Shown: positions 1 to 8,372 of the stretch, piece by piece | How positions within the stretch are numbered: the stretch's first letter is position 1 | Layout of the letters: every line of letters starts with the position of its first letter | Source: Martinezella lusitana | Lineage (GTDB): Bacteria > Pseudomonadota > Alphaproteobacteria > Rhizobiales > Rhizobiaceae | Direction of reading: 5' to 3' | Assembly: GCF_900094565.1 (NCBI RefSeq) | Contig: NZ_FMAF01000028.1 | Location: forward strand, 37,798-86,496 | Length of the DNA: 48,699 nt | Made by a program: the position numbers and the translations under genes | Notes under the pieces: model-generated | The model's database searches: none | Seen by the model: the letters and a program-made list of their open reading frames with translations, nothing else | What the model was told of the DNA's origin: nothing

Positions 1-231
1 TGGGCCAAACTTCACTCGACCAACCCCATTGAGCGATTGAACGGTGAGATCAAGCGGCGCACAGAGGTCGTCGGCATTTTCCCCAACGACGACGCCATCG
101 TGCGCCTGGTCGGTGCGCTGCTGCTCGAACAGAACGATGAATGGGCCGTCCAGCGATCCCGCTACATGACACTTGAGACAATCGCCACAATGAGCGATGA
201 TCCGCTCATCAGCCTGCCAGCAGCAAGCTGA
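1..231 (+). CDS. IS256-family transposase, C-terminal part (cut by window start)
   Basis: This is the last 76 or so residues of an IS256 (Mutator-type) transposase; the reading frame is open through base 1, so the gene starts outside the window. The residues WAKLHSTNPIERLNGEIKRR and the tail ending LPAAS match the C-terminus of the transposase at 47435-48631, and the DNA of positions 1-290 appears identical to the reverse complement of 47376-47665. The C-terminal glutamate of the DDE triad lies in the NPIERLNGEIKRR region in this family. The gene points into the cluster, opposite in orientation to the copy at the right end. Confidence 0.9.
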   Translation, partial: WAKLHSTNPIERLNGEIKRRTEVVGIFPNDDAIVRLVGALLLEQNDEWAVQRSRYMTLETIATMSDDPLISLPAAS

Positions 232-290
232 TACTCATCCGACCCTCTGGGATGAGCCGTGGTCGTCTAAGCTACACCACGTCCTGGGAC
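1..290 (+). mobile_element. IS256-family element, left copy (inner end)
   Basis: Partial insertion sequence. Its inner terminal inverted repeat is at 271-290, ending GTCCTGGGAC; the reverse complement GTCCCAGGACGTGGTGTAGC is found again at 47376-47395. The outer end is beyond the window. The six bases after the repeat (ATGATC) are also shared with the right copy, so either the element extends slightly further or the target sites resemble each other. Confidence 0.85.
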
Positions 291-777
291 ATGATCAGCG
301 GTCCTCGCCGCACGAGCATGAAAACACTCCTTGCTATGGCTGCCGTCCCATCATGACGGAATGGAAAAGCACGGGCGATAAACTCCAGTACAACGGCACT
401 CGCAGCCCACATGTTCAGCGCGATGACCGATGGCGCTTCTTCCGCCGCGCACTCGTCACGACAGTCAGGCTAATATGTTCACATCATTTCTGACTGCGTG
501 CATATCGTGGGTCATCTAGAAGCTCTGGCGAGGACGGCTGGGCCTACGTGCAGGCTGATGTCTGCCCACACTCGCTCGATAGCCACAGTAGGGAAAATCC
601 GCCTGCAAGGCTCGCAGCAAGTAAGCATATCTGCCCATGACGGTGCTTCGTCTCTTGCAAAATTCTCACGCAAGAGGGACTTTCGACAAAGTGCCGTGCC
701 GCTTCGCAGTTCCGCCCGGTACCGGCTAGGTTGCCTGTTTTAACGAACGTCAAGTTTTCCGTACATGAGATTGGAAC
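291..777. other. Intergenic region with no recognised gene
   Basis: 487 bases between the IS256 end and the IHF gene. Open frames here are short, overlap one another and have no recognisable composition. I found no TGT-N10-ACA activator site and no clear -24/-12 promoter in front of the IHF gene. Confidence 0.5.
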
Positions 778-1095
778 ATGATCAAATCCGAACTTATCGA
801 AATTGTCGCTCATCGCAGACCCTTTCTGCATTTGAAGGATGCGGAAAGGATCGTTGATGCGATCCTCGAGGAAATGGCTGAAGCGCTGATGCGTGGCGAC
901 AGGGTTGAGCTAAGAGGGTTCGGCGCGTTCAGTGTCCGCCATCGCTTGTCGAAATCAGGCAGAAACCCAAAGACGAACACATCGATATTCGTCGAGGAGA
1001 AGTGGGTTCCCTTTTTCAAGGCGGGAAAAGACATACAGTATCGCCTGAACGCCGCGAGCAACCTCGATGCCCGAAGAATTGCTTCAAGAGGTTAG
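778..1095 (+). CDS. ihfB: Integration host factor subunit beta (IHF-beta)
   Basis: A 105-residue HU/IHF-family DNA-bending protein. It begins MIKSELIEIVA, carries GDRVELRGFGAFSVRHR in the middle and SGRNPKTN followed by VEEKWVPFFKAGK near the end. These are the beta-subunit hallmarks, including the proline of the intercalating arm (GRNP). IHF bends the DNA between NifA-bound activator sites and sigma54 promoters, so a copy on a symbiotic replicon next to nif genes is functionally suggestive. It is probably a paralogue of a chromosomal ihfB. The last 13 or so residues after the conserved YRLN are extra and variable. Start codon ATG at 778 follows TTGGAAC; the ribosome site is weak. Confidence 0.88.
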   Translation: MIKSELIEIVAHRRPFLHLKDAERIVDAILEEMAEALMRGDRVELRGFGAFSVRHRLSKSGRNPKTNTSIFVEEKWVPFFKAGKDIQYRLNAASNLDARRIASRG

Positions 1096-1144
1096 CTGCG
1101 ATAGCGCTCGCACTCCAACCAATAAAGCCAACATGGGGAAGGTT

Positions 1145-1443
1145 ATGGCAAGGAAAGTCAAATGGTTTGACGCGAACAAGAAGTACGGCTTTATAAAACT
1201 GACGATGGTGGCCCGGATATTTTCGTGCATCTCAGTGAAGCTATAAAGGCGAAGCTGCCTCATCTGACTCCAGGCGTACCCATTTCCTATACTCTTGAGA
1301 TTGAAGACGGCAAAAGGTCGGCAAAAGAGCTCTCGCCAGTGACTATCAGCGCTGATCCAAAGTCCCCCGCCCGAACGATGAAGGAGCCGCCGAACGATTT
1401 TACGGACGAATTCGAAAGGGAATGGGGATTACGGCAAGCCTGA
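1145..1443 (+). pseudogene. Cold-shock protein (CspA family) with one-base frameshift
   Basis: From ATG 1145 the frame reads MARKVKWFDANKKYGFIKLT, the start of a cold-shock domain with the RNP1-like KYGFI. It then runs into a stop after 34 codons. In another frame from about 1204 the rest of the domain continues as DGGPDIFVHLSEA and VPISYTLEIEDGKRSAKEL, ending at 1443. Loss of one base near 1200-1206 explains both. The tail after KELSPV is longer than in a typical 70-residue Csp. No intact product is expected unless the frameshift is a sequencing error. Confidence 0.85.
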
Positions 1444-1599
1444 AGCTGGCTCGGTTGTTTTCCGGCCTTTAAATTCGGGCGTTGCCTTGTCTTTTCGCTT
1501 GGCCTTACAACGAAAGGCCAAGTCGATTTCTCTTGGCCGGTCCCGCTTGCAACCATTATCTGTAGCCCAGACCTTTTTGTTTCGCGCGCGAGGTTCTAC

Positions 1600-1725
1600 G
1601 TGGCATATGATTGGAACGGCGCCAGAACACGGCGTATCAAGATATTGAAGTTCGTTGTTTCGCTCTTGATTGGTCTGACGCTCTTGGCCGGCCCTGCTAT
1701 AATGCTTGTCCGTGCTCATCCCTAG
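1600..1725 (+). CDS. Predicted 41-residue single-pass membrane protein
   Basis: A short frame opening with GTG at 1600, placed six bases after a GAGG ribosome site. It encodes a basic N-terminal part (RTRRIKILK) followed by a hydrophobic segment FVVSLLIGLTLLAGPAIMLV and a short polar end. Basic residues before one membrane span suggest a cytoplasmic N-terminus by the positive-inside rule. I do not recognise a family, and the call rests only on the ribosome site and the membrane segment. Confidence 0.4.
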   Translation: MAYDWNGARTRRIKILKFVVSLLIGLTLLAGPAIMLVRAHP

Positions 1726-1838
1726 GACAAACACCATGGGCCTCGAATATACCGAGATCTGGCGATGGATATCCACGACTCGCCATTGTCTCGCCAATTG
1801 CGGTGGAAAACAAAGCCCGATCGGCCCTGCCCTGTGGA

Positions 1839-2015
1839 TCACTTGGGCATTTCCCTGTGGCGATCCAGCGCCTCAAGCACCGGGATGATTCCTTCAGCTA
1901 CTTGCGGAGACAGATGCTCAAGTATGATACCGGATCGCACAACTGTTTCGAAGGAACGAGCGTCGACGACGGCGTAGGTATGATCTTCATCTTCAACTAG
2001 CGAGTAACTTTGCAT
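1839..2015 (-). CDS. Hypothetical protein, 58 aa
   Basis: Frame on the minus strand with start ATG at 2015, nine bases after GGAG. It reads MQSYSLVEDEDHTYAVVDAR and continues with an acidic, leucine- and valine-rich sequence ending DRHREMPK. The composition is protein-like (balanced charge, amphipathic helix near IIPVLEALDRHRE), but no family is recognised. An upstream in-frame ATG at 2024 (MEIHA) is possible. The neighbouring IS701-like element starts about 220 bases away. Confidence 0.4.
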   Translation of the reverse strand: MQSYSLVEDEDHTYAVVDARSFETVVRSGIILEHLSPQVAEGIIPVLEALDRHREMPK

Positions 2016-2236
2016 GGCATGGATCTCCATAAACCTGTGCCTGACGATCAAGATGCCGGACACCGTACCGAATGATGCACTGGCCGTCACGTCTCCCGAG
2101 CGACATTAATCGAACATCGTTATCAAAGAAGACGAATTGGCCGGTCTGCCGAATTTTCGCAATATGGTGAGACCTCAATGCAACGACGCCTGCTCAGACA
2201 CGCGCAGTTCATTCACGGCTGCATCGGCGATCTCTC

Positions 2237-3816
2237 AGCTTGACTTTGTACAAAATCTCTTTGGAGTTTCGGGTTTGTAGCGGCGGCGCTGATCTTCCGC
2301 GTACTGGCAGCGTGGCGCGCGCGGCACTCTCATTTTGAGGCAATTTGAGCGGGGTGAATCAATTCGCCGCAGTCTCTCTGACTTGCCTGTTTCGCGTGAC
2401 CGGATTCGAACCGGTGGATGACCGATCATAATGAGAACTGCGTCGGGTCGGGTGATCCTGTTCCGCAAATCCTTCGCCAGTGGCTGTCGTCGTTTCGTCC
2501 CTGGTTCACGGCACCCAGCTGGGAGCATCTCCTGGTCCTGGTGATGGGTGCGATCCTGTCTCCAGGCAAACGAACAGTGACGTCCTGTTTGCGGATCACC
2601 GGCCGCGCCGAGGCTGGCAATTTTTCCCTCTACCATCAGCTCCTCAATCGCGCGCGTTGGAACCCGCGTACGTTGGCTTCGCGGCTGTTATCGGTCGTTG
2701 TCGCCAGCCTCGTACCCGATGGTCCCATTGTGATCGGTATGGATGACACCATCGAACGCCGATGGGGACCAAAGATTGCCGCGCGTGGCATTTATCGCGA
2801 TCCAGTGCGCTCCAGTCACGGTCACTTCGTCAAAGCCAGCGGCTTGCGCTGGTTGAGCTTCATGGTTCTTGCCCCGGTCCCATGGGCCAAATGCATCAAG
2901 GCCCTACCAGTCTTAACGCTTTTATGCCCCTCAGAGCGCTACGACAAAAAGAGGGGACGAAGGCACAAACTGCTGACGGATTGGGCAAGACAGGGCGTGA
3001 TGCAGCTTTGCCGCTGGCTGCCTGGACGCGATCTCATCTTTGTTGGCGACAGCAGTTTTGCTGTCCACACATTGGCTGCAGCGCTACCAGGCAGAGCCAC
3101 CCTCATCACACGCCTGCGTCTCGACGCCAGTCTGTTCACCCCGCCAGATCCGCGACACGAACATACGCTCGGGCGGCCCGCACAAAAAGGCATGCCCTTG
3201 CCCAAGCTCAAGGCGGTCCTCAACAATCCCAAGACCGTCTGGCAACGCGTCATCGCGTCAACCTGGTATGGCAGACAAACCGATAAACACCTTGATATCA
3301 CGACAGGCACTGGCTTGTGGTATCGGCGGGGAACCCCACCAAGGCCAATTCGCTGGGTCCTGGTTCGAGACCCGACCGGCCGCCGCGAACCGCAGGCGTT
3401 TATGAGCACCAATACCGAGCTCGAGCCGACCCAGATCATCGCCTATTTCGTTCGGCGCTGGCAGATCGAAGTGACGTTCGCCGAAACACGCGCCCATCTC
3501 GGTGTGGAGACCCAGCGCCAGTGGAATGGCAACGCCATCATCCGCACAACACCTTCGCTCCTGGCCCTCTATAGTCTCGTGACGCTGTGGGCGGGAGATG
3601 TTCTCAGCCAAAGCACGCGCCCTTACGCCGCCGCATGGTACAGGAAAACCGATCTGACATTCACAGATGCGATTGGCGCTGTGCGTCTCGTTTTGTGGAG
3701 CGACGATCTTTATCGACACTCACCGTCAAACCTGGAAATGCATAAAATACCGCCAGGGCGACTTGTCCGTATGGCGCAGGCGCTTTGCTTCGCCGCATAA
3801 TGCACAAAGTCGAGCT
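2237..3816 (+). mobile_element. IS701/IS4-like insertion sequence
   Basis: Element of about 1580 bp bounded by imperfect inverted repeats: AGCTTGACTTTGTACA at 2237-2252 and, read on the minus strand, AGCTCGACTTTGTGCA at 3801-3816. One transposase gene fills it. A clean target duplication is not visible, perhaps because an IS5-family element inserted right at its right edge (TAA at 3816-3818). Confidence 0.75.
2418..3800 (+). CDS. DDE transposase, IS701/IS4-like
   Basis: A 460-residue DDE-fold transposase. The first catalytic aspartate is likely in VIGMDDTIERR (about residue 108), the second in LIFVGDSSFAVHTL (about residue 212), and the glutamate in the FVRRWQIEVTFAETRAHLGVETQRQW stretch (about residue 350), an arrangement typical of the IS4/IS701 superfamily. 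The gene is full length and lies between the element's inverted repeats. The annotated start MTDHNEN is the first ATG; the true start could be slightly different. Confidence 0.8.
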   Translation: MTDHNENCVGSGDPVPQILRQWLSSFRPWFTAPSWEHLLVLVMGAILSPGKRTVTSCLRITGRAEAGNFSLYHQLLNRARWNPRTLASRLLSVVVASLVPDGPIVIGMDDTIERRWGPKIAARGIYRDPVRSSHGHFVKASGLRWLSFMVLAPVPWAKCIKALPVLTLLCPSERYDKKRGRRHKLLTDWARQGVMQLCRWLPGRDLIFVGDSSFAVHTLAAALPGRATLITRLRLDASLFTPPDPRHEHTLGRPAQKGMPLPKLKAVLNNPKTVWQRVIASTWYGRQTDKHLDITTGTGLWYRRGTPPRPIRWVLVRDPTGRREPQAFMSTNTELEPTQIIAYFVRRWQIEVTFAETRAHLGVETQRQWNGNAIIRTTPSLLALYSLVTLWAGDVLSQSTRPYAAAWYRKTDLTFTDAIGAVRLVLWSDDLYRHSPSNLEMHKIPPGRLVRMAQALCFAA

Positions 3817-3818
3817 AA

Positions 3819-4750
3819 GAGGCTGACTCAAAAAGACCTCAGCAATATCTTTATCTTGCGAGCCGCCGTGTAAGGATGCGGATGTGGGCGATTGTGATCC
3901 ATGCCTCGGCGGAGGCGATCGTTTTCTCCCAATCCTTGGCCAGTCTACGGCAACGACCGAGCCAGGCGAAGGTCCGTTCCACCACCCAGCGGCGCGGCAG
4001 GACAGTGAAGCCCTTGGCCTTGTCGGAACGCTTGACGATTTCAATTGTCCACTGGCCGAACTTCGCCAATCTCCCCTTCAGCTTGTCGCCCGCATAGCCG
4101 CCATCGGCGAAAACATGTCGGAGCCAGGGCCAGCGGTGGCGGATCGATTTCAGGAGACCGAATGCCCCATCACGGTCCTGAATGTCCGCGCCATGCACTA
4201 TCAGGCCGACCATCAGCCCCAGCGTGTCGACAATGATGTGGCGCTTTCGCCCCTTGAGCTTCTTGCCGGCGTCATAGCCCGAAATCCCGCCGCTTTCTGT
4301 GGTTTTCACGCTCTGACTGTCGATCACGCCAGCGGACGGCGAGGCTTGCCGACCTTCCAGCTCGCGCGTCTCCATCACAAGACGATGGTTGATCCGGCCC
4401 CATAAACCCATTGCCCGCCATTCGTAGAAATAGGCTTGAACTGTCGTAAACGGTGGAAAGTCCTTTGGCAGCATTCGCCACTGACAACCCGTCGAAGCAA
4501 TATAAAGCAGCGCATTCACGACCTCGCGAAGATCGGTTCTCCGTGGCCTGCCCAAACGCCTTGGCCCAGGTAGGCAAGGCGAGATCAACCCCCACTCCCG
4601 GTCCGTCAGATCACTTGCATAACGACTCGCGCGTCGGGCATATTGCCGACGGGTGAAATCAGTCCAACCCATTGTGGTCTCCGTTCGTCCTAAGCAAACA
4701 AACAGAATCACAAATGACTGATTTCACTCAACTCTTTTTCGGTCAGGCTC
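3819..4750 (-). mobile_element. IS5-family (IS1031-type) insertion sequence with TAA duplication
   Basis: 932 bp element with inverted repeats GAGGCTGACTCAAAAAG (3819-3835) and, on the minus strand, GAGCCTGACCGAAAAAG (4734-4750). It is flanked by the three-base direct repeat TAA at 3816-3818 and 4751-4753, the TNA-type duplication expected of this IS5 subgroup. Insertion occurred at the right end of the IS701-like element and cuts a small ORF at 4899-4750. Confidence 0.9.
3851..4672 (-). CDS. IS5-family transposase
   Basis: 273 residues from ATG 4672, which follows GGAG by eight bases and begins MGWTDFTRRQYARRASRYAS, the usual start for this subgroup. Catalytic core: VIDSQSVKTTESGG (first Asp), HVFADGGYAGDKLK (second Asp) and RRWVVERTFAWLGRCRRLAKDWE (Glu in the R-x3-E region with the conserved K/E helix). 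Appears intact and possibly active. A longer frame to 4711 exists but adds residues not seen in the family. Confidence 0.9.
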   Translation of the reverse strand: MGWTDFTRRQYARRASRYASDLTDREWGLISPCLPGPRRLGRPRRTDLREVVNALLYIASTGCQWRMLPKDFPPFTTVQAYFYEWRAMGLWGRINHRLVMETRELEGRQASPSAGVIDSQSVKTTESGGISGYDAGKKLKGRKRHIIVDTLGLMVGLIVHGADIQDRDGAFGLLKSIRHRWPWLRHVFADGGYAGDKLKGRLAKFGQWTIEIVKRSDKAKGFTVLPRRWVVERTFAWLGRCRRLAKDWEKTIASAEAWITIAHIRILTRRLAR

Positions 4751-4899
4751 TAAATCGCCGTCTCTTCTGGCCAGAGATCCGGATCGTCAGCGAGGGCCGT
4801 TCGCCGTGAACCGAGACCGACTTCAGTGATATCCAGACGGTTCATCATCAAAAATTGCTCTGTGATCTCGGAAGGGGTTATCCGGTCATGGCTGCGCAT
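4750..4899 (-). pseudogene. Truncated ORF, 5' end of a gene cut by the IS5 element
   Basis: ATG at 4899 overlaps the last 14 bases of the upstream flavin monooxygenase gene, a sign of translational coupling. The frame encodes MRSHDRITPSEITEQFLMMN and continues for 49 residues to DLWPEETAI, where the stop codon is formed by the IS terminal repeat and TAA duplication. The gene therefore once continued past the insertion point. The fragment is too short to name; a flavin reductase or another enzyme of the same operon would be plausible but is not shown. Confidence 0.55.
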
Positions 4900-5941
4900 G
4901 ACCGAGCGACTTGTTGACAGCCGGGATGATCTTGTCTCCCCAGAGTTCGATTTGCCGCAGCATCGCCTGATGATCGAAATCGCCCAATTGGCAGTGAATT
5001 GCGATCTGGGACGGCTTCAGCACACTGATCTCTTCGAGCAGGCGATCGATCACCCGATTCACACTGCCGATTGGTAGATTGTCGCGCATCGTCTGAAACG
5101 ACAGGTCCTGCTTGGTCGGGGTTTCCTGCAGAAGATAGCCGTCCTCGGTTTGTTGGCGGCGCTGATGAAGCGCTTCCGATAGCCGGCGCTGGAAACGGGC
5201 GTTGTCGAGATAGCTGTTGATCTCCGTTTCGTTATCGCTGGCATAACAACAACGCAACAGCGAAATCTTGGCATCCGCGGCATCCTTACCTTTTGCGAGT
5301 GCCGCGTTCTCGACGCTCTCGCGAAGCTTGCTTAAAGCGCCCAAGCCATCGTGGAATGCCGTGACGAAAAGATTGTGTCCTTCCCGATAGGCCCGGCCCA
5401 TGTTGTATCCGGACGCCGTAGCGATCCAGATTGGGGGGGCCGGCTTCTGGATAGTCCGCACCGAAATCGCCGTCGGTGGTACCTTTAAATATTGGCCATT
5501 GTGCTCAAAAATCTTTTGCGTGAGGCCCTTGAGAAGGACGTCCAGATATTCCGAAAAGACAGCGGGCGCCTCATCGATATCGACACCAAAGCGGTCAAAC
5601 TCAAACTGCTGATATCCAGAGCCGACGCCAAGCTCCAGGCGGCCGCTCGAAACGATATCGGCGAAACCTATCTCGGAAAGCAGGCGCTGCGGTTGATAAA
5701 GCGGCAATACGCAAACACCAGTGCCGAGGCGGATGGAGTTCGTCCGGCCGGCGCAATGGGCCACCATCATCAACGGCGATGGAACGAGGCTATAGTTGTT
5801 GAAGTGGTGTTCGGCAAACCATGCGGTGTTGAAGCCAGCTTGCTCCGAAAGGACTGCCTGTTCGATTGAGTTGCGGATGATTCTGTCGGCCGATTGATGA
5901 TAGCCCCGCTGGGAGGCAAGGATGAAGGTCGCAAATTCCAT
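4886..5941 (-). CDS. Luciferase-like (LLM class) flavin-dependent monooxygenase
   Basis: 351 residues of the bacterial luciferase-like TIM-barrel family, which uses reduced FMN and oxygen to oxidise an organic substrate. Family signatures include GFNTAWFAEHHFNNYSLVPSP (residues 36-56), RIRLGTG-type IRLGTGVCVLPLYQPQRLLSE, and GRLELGVGSGYQQFEFDRFG. The length matches the family. ATG at 5941 follows GAGGAAAC. It is the last intact gene of a minus-strand set with the double SDR (247 bases upstream) and a SnoaL-like gene; a following ORF overlaps its stop. A comparable monooxygenase/SDR pair is, from memory, present on the NGR234 symbiotic plasmid (y4vJ/y4vI). The substrate is unknown. Confidence 0.85.
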   Translation of the reverse strand: MEFATFILASQRGYHQSADRIIRNSIEQAVLSEQAGFNTAWFAEHHFNNYSLVPSPLMMVAHCAGRTNSIRLGTGVCVLPLYQPQRLLSEIGFADIVSSGRLELGVGSGYQQFEFDRFGVDIDEAPAVFSEYLDVLLKGLTQKIFEHNGQYLKVPPTAISVRTIQKPAPPIWIATASGYNMGRAYREGHNLFVTAFHDGLGALSKLRESVENAALAKGKDAADAKISLLRCCYASDNETEINSYLDNARFQRRLSEALHQRRQQTEDGYLLQETPTKQDLSFQTMRDNLPIGSVNRVIDRLLEEISVLKPSQIAIHCQLGDFDHQAMLRQIELWGDKIIPAVNKSLGHAQP

Positions 5942-6187
5942 AACGTTTCCTCATTCACGTTGGGTCCATTCGCGAATGGTCAGCGGGCATGTATCCGTGG
6001 CTACTGATCCAATCGGCTTTTTTGATATTCGGGGCTTTGAAACAAAATCGCTTGCCGTTCCCCGGCCGCAAGTGCTCCTTAAAACTGTCAAATTCGATGA
6101 CGCTCCGGATGCCGTTTGGCACACAGTGTCGTTTTCGATTTCCCGTGAATGCTTCCGATCGTGGGTAGAATACAACATTGTCCGAAG

Positions 6188-7690
6188 TCAGCCGGCGCCG
6201 ACGTAGAGGGTCGATCCGTTGATGTATGAAGCATCTGGCGAAGCTAGGAAGAACGCGGCGTTTGCCATGCCTTCGAACTGCCCCCCGCCAAGGGCTGGGT
6301 TGCGGCGGCTGATCGCGTTCTGTGCGCTATCAGGTGTGTGAATGAAGCCAAGAGCAATCGTCGCAGTCCGAATGCCAACCGGCCCGAGTTCGGCCGCCAT
6401 GCAGCGGGTCAGCATTTCCAAGCCCGCCTTTGATGCGCCATATGCATGGCGCTGGGCAATCGTCAGGGAGCGGTTGATGGATCCGATATTCAGGATTACC
6501 CCGTCGGGCCGCATCATTTTGATAGCCTCACGCGCGCAGGTGAAGGCACCGGTGAGGTTGACATCAATGACGCGCGCGATCTCGGCAGGCGTTTGCTCAA
6601 CTCCCGACTTGCAACTGTCGGGCCAAGCGGCACTGTTGACGAGGACATCAAGCCCCCCGAACCGCTCCCGCAAATCGTCGAACAGTGCTACCACCTGCAT
6701 TTCGCTTGCAATGTCCACGGATTTTCCAATGTGCTCGCCGCCGAGGGATTTTGCGAACTTCGCCGCCGCGGCGCCGTTTATGTCGGCAAGTACGACGGTA
6801 TCGCCATTTGCTGCAAAGCGGCGAGCAACGGCCGCGCCTATGCTGGTCGCGCCGCCCGTGACGAGGACAATCCGCTTATTGGTTGATTGTGGCGGACGGG
6901 AAAGTTCGGCTTGTGGTATTTCGCTTACTCGCGGGTGCGCGTCGCCAGGCTGGTTGAAGGACATCCACCCGCCATCAATTGTCAGCACCGTGCCGTTGAT
7001 ACAGTGCGCATCCGGGCTGGCGAGAAACCGCACGGCTCGTGCAATTTCGTCCGGACGCGCCATGCGCCCCATCGGCACACGGCTGCGCACCGCCTCTAAG
7101 TTCGTCTGGCCAGCGTGTTCCAATTGCGCGACCATCGGCGTTCGCACATAGCCCGGCGCCACTGCCATCACGCGGATGCCAAGTGAAGCCAACTCGCAGG
7201 CGAGCGACTTCGTAATCGAGATAAGGCCCGCTTTCGAAGCAGCGTAGGCGTTGCGTTTTGGATTGCCAATTATCCCGGCCATCGAGGCGACGTTGATAAT
7301 CGCAGCACCTGGCTGCATCCGCCGTGCGGCTTCGCGAGCCATGAGGAAGGGCCCGATCAGATTTACCGCCAATACGCGTCGGAAGTCGTCGATGGGGGTC
7401 TGCGTGGTCGCGGCCATGCTGGGCCCCATCGCCGCGTTATTGACAAGAACGTCGATGTGGTCGAACTGCGCGTCGATCCGCTCATAAAGGACAAGGATGT
7501 CCTCTTCCCGTGAGACATCGAATTCAAGTCCGAGATCCGCAGCGCCGAAACCGCGAGCCAGTTCAAGCACACCGCTGTCCGGGAGGTCCGCGGCAACAAC
7601 AATGTCCCCGACATTGAGATGAGCGTCGACGAGTGCGCGGCCGATCCCGCCTGCAGCGCCTGTAATGATGACGACGCGTTGCTTTCTCAT
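6188..7690 (-). CDS. Tandem short-chain dehydrogenase/reductase (two SDR domains fused)
   Basis: 500 residues containing two complete SDR domains, each binding NAD(P)H and oxidising or reducing a carbonyl or alcohol. Domain 1 (about 1-245): TGAAGGIG at 10-17, NNAAMG, Ser136, Tyr149 and Lys153 (YAASK). Domain 2 (about 272-500): TGGATSIG at 278-285, NSAAW in place of NNAG, Ser404, Tyr417 and Lys421 (YGASK). The linker around residues 246-271 is proline-rich and polar. Single SDRs are about 250 residues, so this is a true fusion. Both catalytic sets look intact, implying two steps or two faces of one substrate. It lies between the SnoaL-like gene (115 bases upstream) and the flavin monooxygenase. 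ATG 7690 follows GAGGAATTC-like sequence poorly; start is set by the beginning of domain 1. Confidence 0.87.
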   Translation of the reverse strand: MRKQRVVIITGAAGGIGRALVDAHLNVGDIVVAADLPDSGVLELARGFGAADLGLEFDVSREEDILVLYERIDAQFDHIDVLVNNAAMGPSMAATTQTPIDDFRRVLAVNLIGPFLMAREAARRMQPGAAIINVASMAGIIGNPKRNAYAASKAGLISITKSLACELASLGIRVMAVAPGYVRTPMVAQLEHAGQTNLEAVRSRVPMGRMARPDEIARAVRFLASPDAHCINGTVLTIDGGWMSFNQPGDAHPRVSEIPQAELSRPPQSTNKRIVLVTGGATSIGAAVARRFAANGDTVVLADINGAAAAKFAKSLGGEHIGKSVDIASEMQVVALFDDLRERFGGLDVLVNSAAWPDSCKSGVEQTPAEIARVIDVNLTGAFTCAREAIKMMRPDGVILNIGSINRSLTIAQRHAYGASKAGLEMLTRCMAAELGPVGIRTATIALGFIHTPDSAQNAISRRNPALGGGQFEGMANAAFFLASPDASYINGSTLYVGAG

Positions 7691-7805
7691 GAGGAATTCT
7701 CCTGACCGTTTCCCGGACCTTTTTTCCGGACAACCATCCCGACATGGCGGTAGACAGAAAGGTCACGTTTCCATTTCGCCGCCGACGAAGATCTGAAACC
7801 GCTCA

Positions 7806-8372
7806 TCACCGAGGCGTTTTCGCCATGTGGCCTTCACGTTTCTGAAGAAAACGACGGTTCAAGAGCGCATAGACCGGATCGATTGGATATGATGCCCCGA
7901 TCGGCTGCCGGAGACCGAAACGCTCCGTCTCGGAGGTCACTGGCGCGGGCTGTTCCTCGAACCAATCGTAGACGACAGTCCGCTCGGCGATGCGCCACTC
8001 ACCTTCCCTTTTCTGAAACAGATCGCAATAACGGCCGCACAAGAGAACCTGACGTAGTGTCCTTGCCCCGTCCGGTCCGCGTTGCAGCGCAGTGAAGTAA
8101 CTCTCGACGGCAGCCTCCGCCGGGTCGATGAACTCGATCAGAATGTTCGTGATCTGATGGATGTTGCGCTGTTCGGTCTTGAAGACACCGCGCGCGAACT
8201 CTATGAACCCCTCTGCCGAGCCCGAATAAGCGCCGTGATTGTCATGCGCATCCGGCCAGTACGCACTGCGCAGCGCCGCCTCGTCTGCCCGATCTATCCC
8301 GCGACAGTATCGATAAAGACAATCACGGATCGCCTCCCGATCAAGTAATTCGGTAATTTGTTCGTGGCGCAT
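7806..8372 (-). CDS. SnoaL/NTF2-like protein
   Basis: 188 residues from ATG 8372 (MRHEQITELLDREAIRDCLYRYCRGIDRAD). This is the typical opening of the SnoaL-like cone-shaped NTF2 fold found in small polyketide cyclases, dehydratases and dioxygenase beta-subunit relatives. The central pattern YWPDAHDNHG and the terminal REGEWRIAERTVVYDWFE also fit. A longer frame reaches 8519 but the extra residues are not family-like. Probably a cyclase, isomerase or dehydratase acting with the double SDR and flavin monooxygenase encoded just downstream; the chemistry cannot be read from the sequence. Confidence 0.75.
   Translation of the reverse strand: MRHEQITELLDREAIRDCLYRYCRGIDRADEAALRSAYWPDAHDNHGAYSGSAEGFIEFARGVFKTEQRNIHQITNILIEFIDPAEAAVESYFTALQRGPDGARTLRQVLLCGRYCDLFQKREGEWRIAERTVVYDWFEEQPAPVTSETERFGLRQPIGASYPIDPVYALLNRRFLQKREGHMAKTPR

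Noticed and set aside
6109..6127. TTTGGCACACAGTGTCGTT as a sigma54 promoter
   Set aside because: The -12 position reads CG, not GC, and the direction does not lead into a gene.
6342..7151. Long plus-strand frame (269 codons) opposite the double SDR gene
   Set aside because: It is antisense to a clear two-domain SDR and has biased, non-protein-like composition (Arg/Ser/Pro rich).
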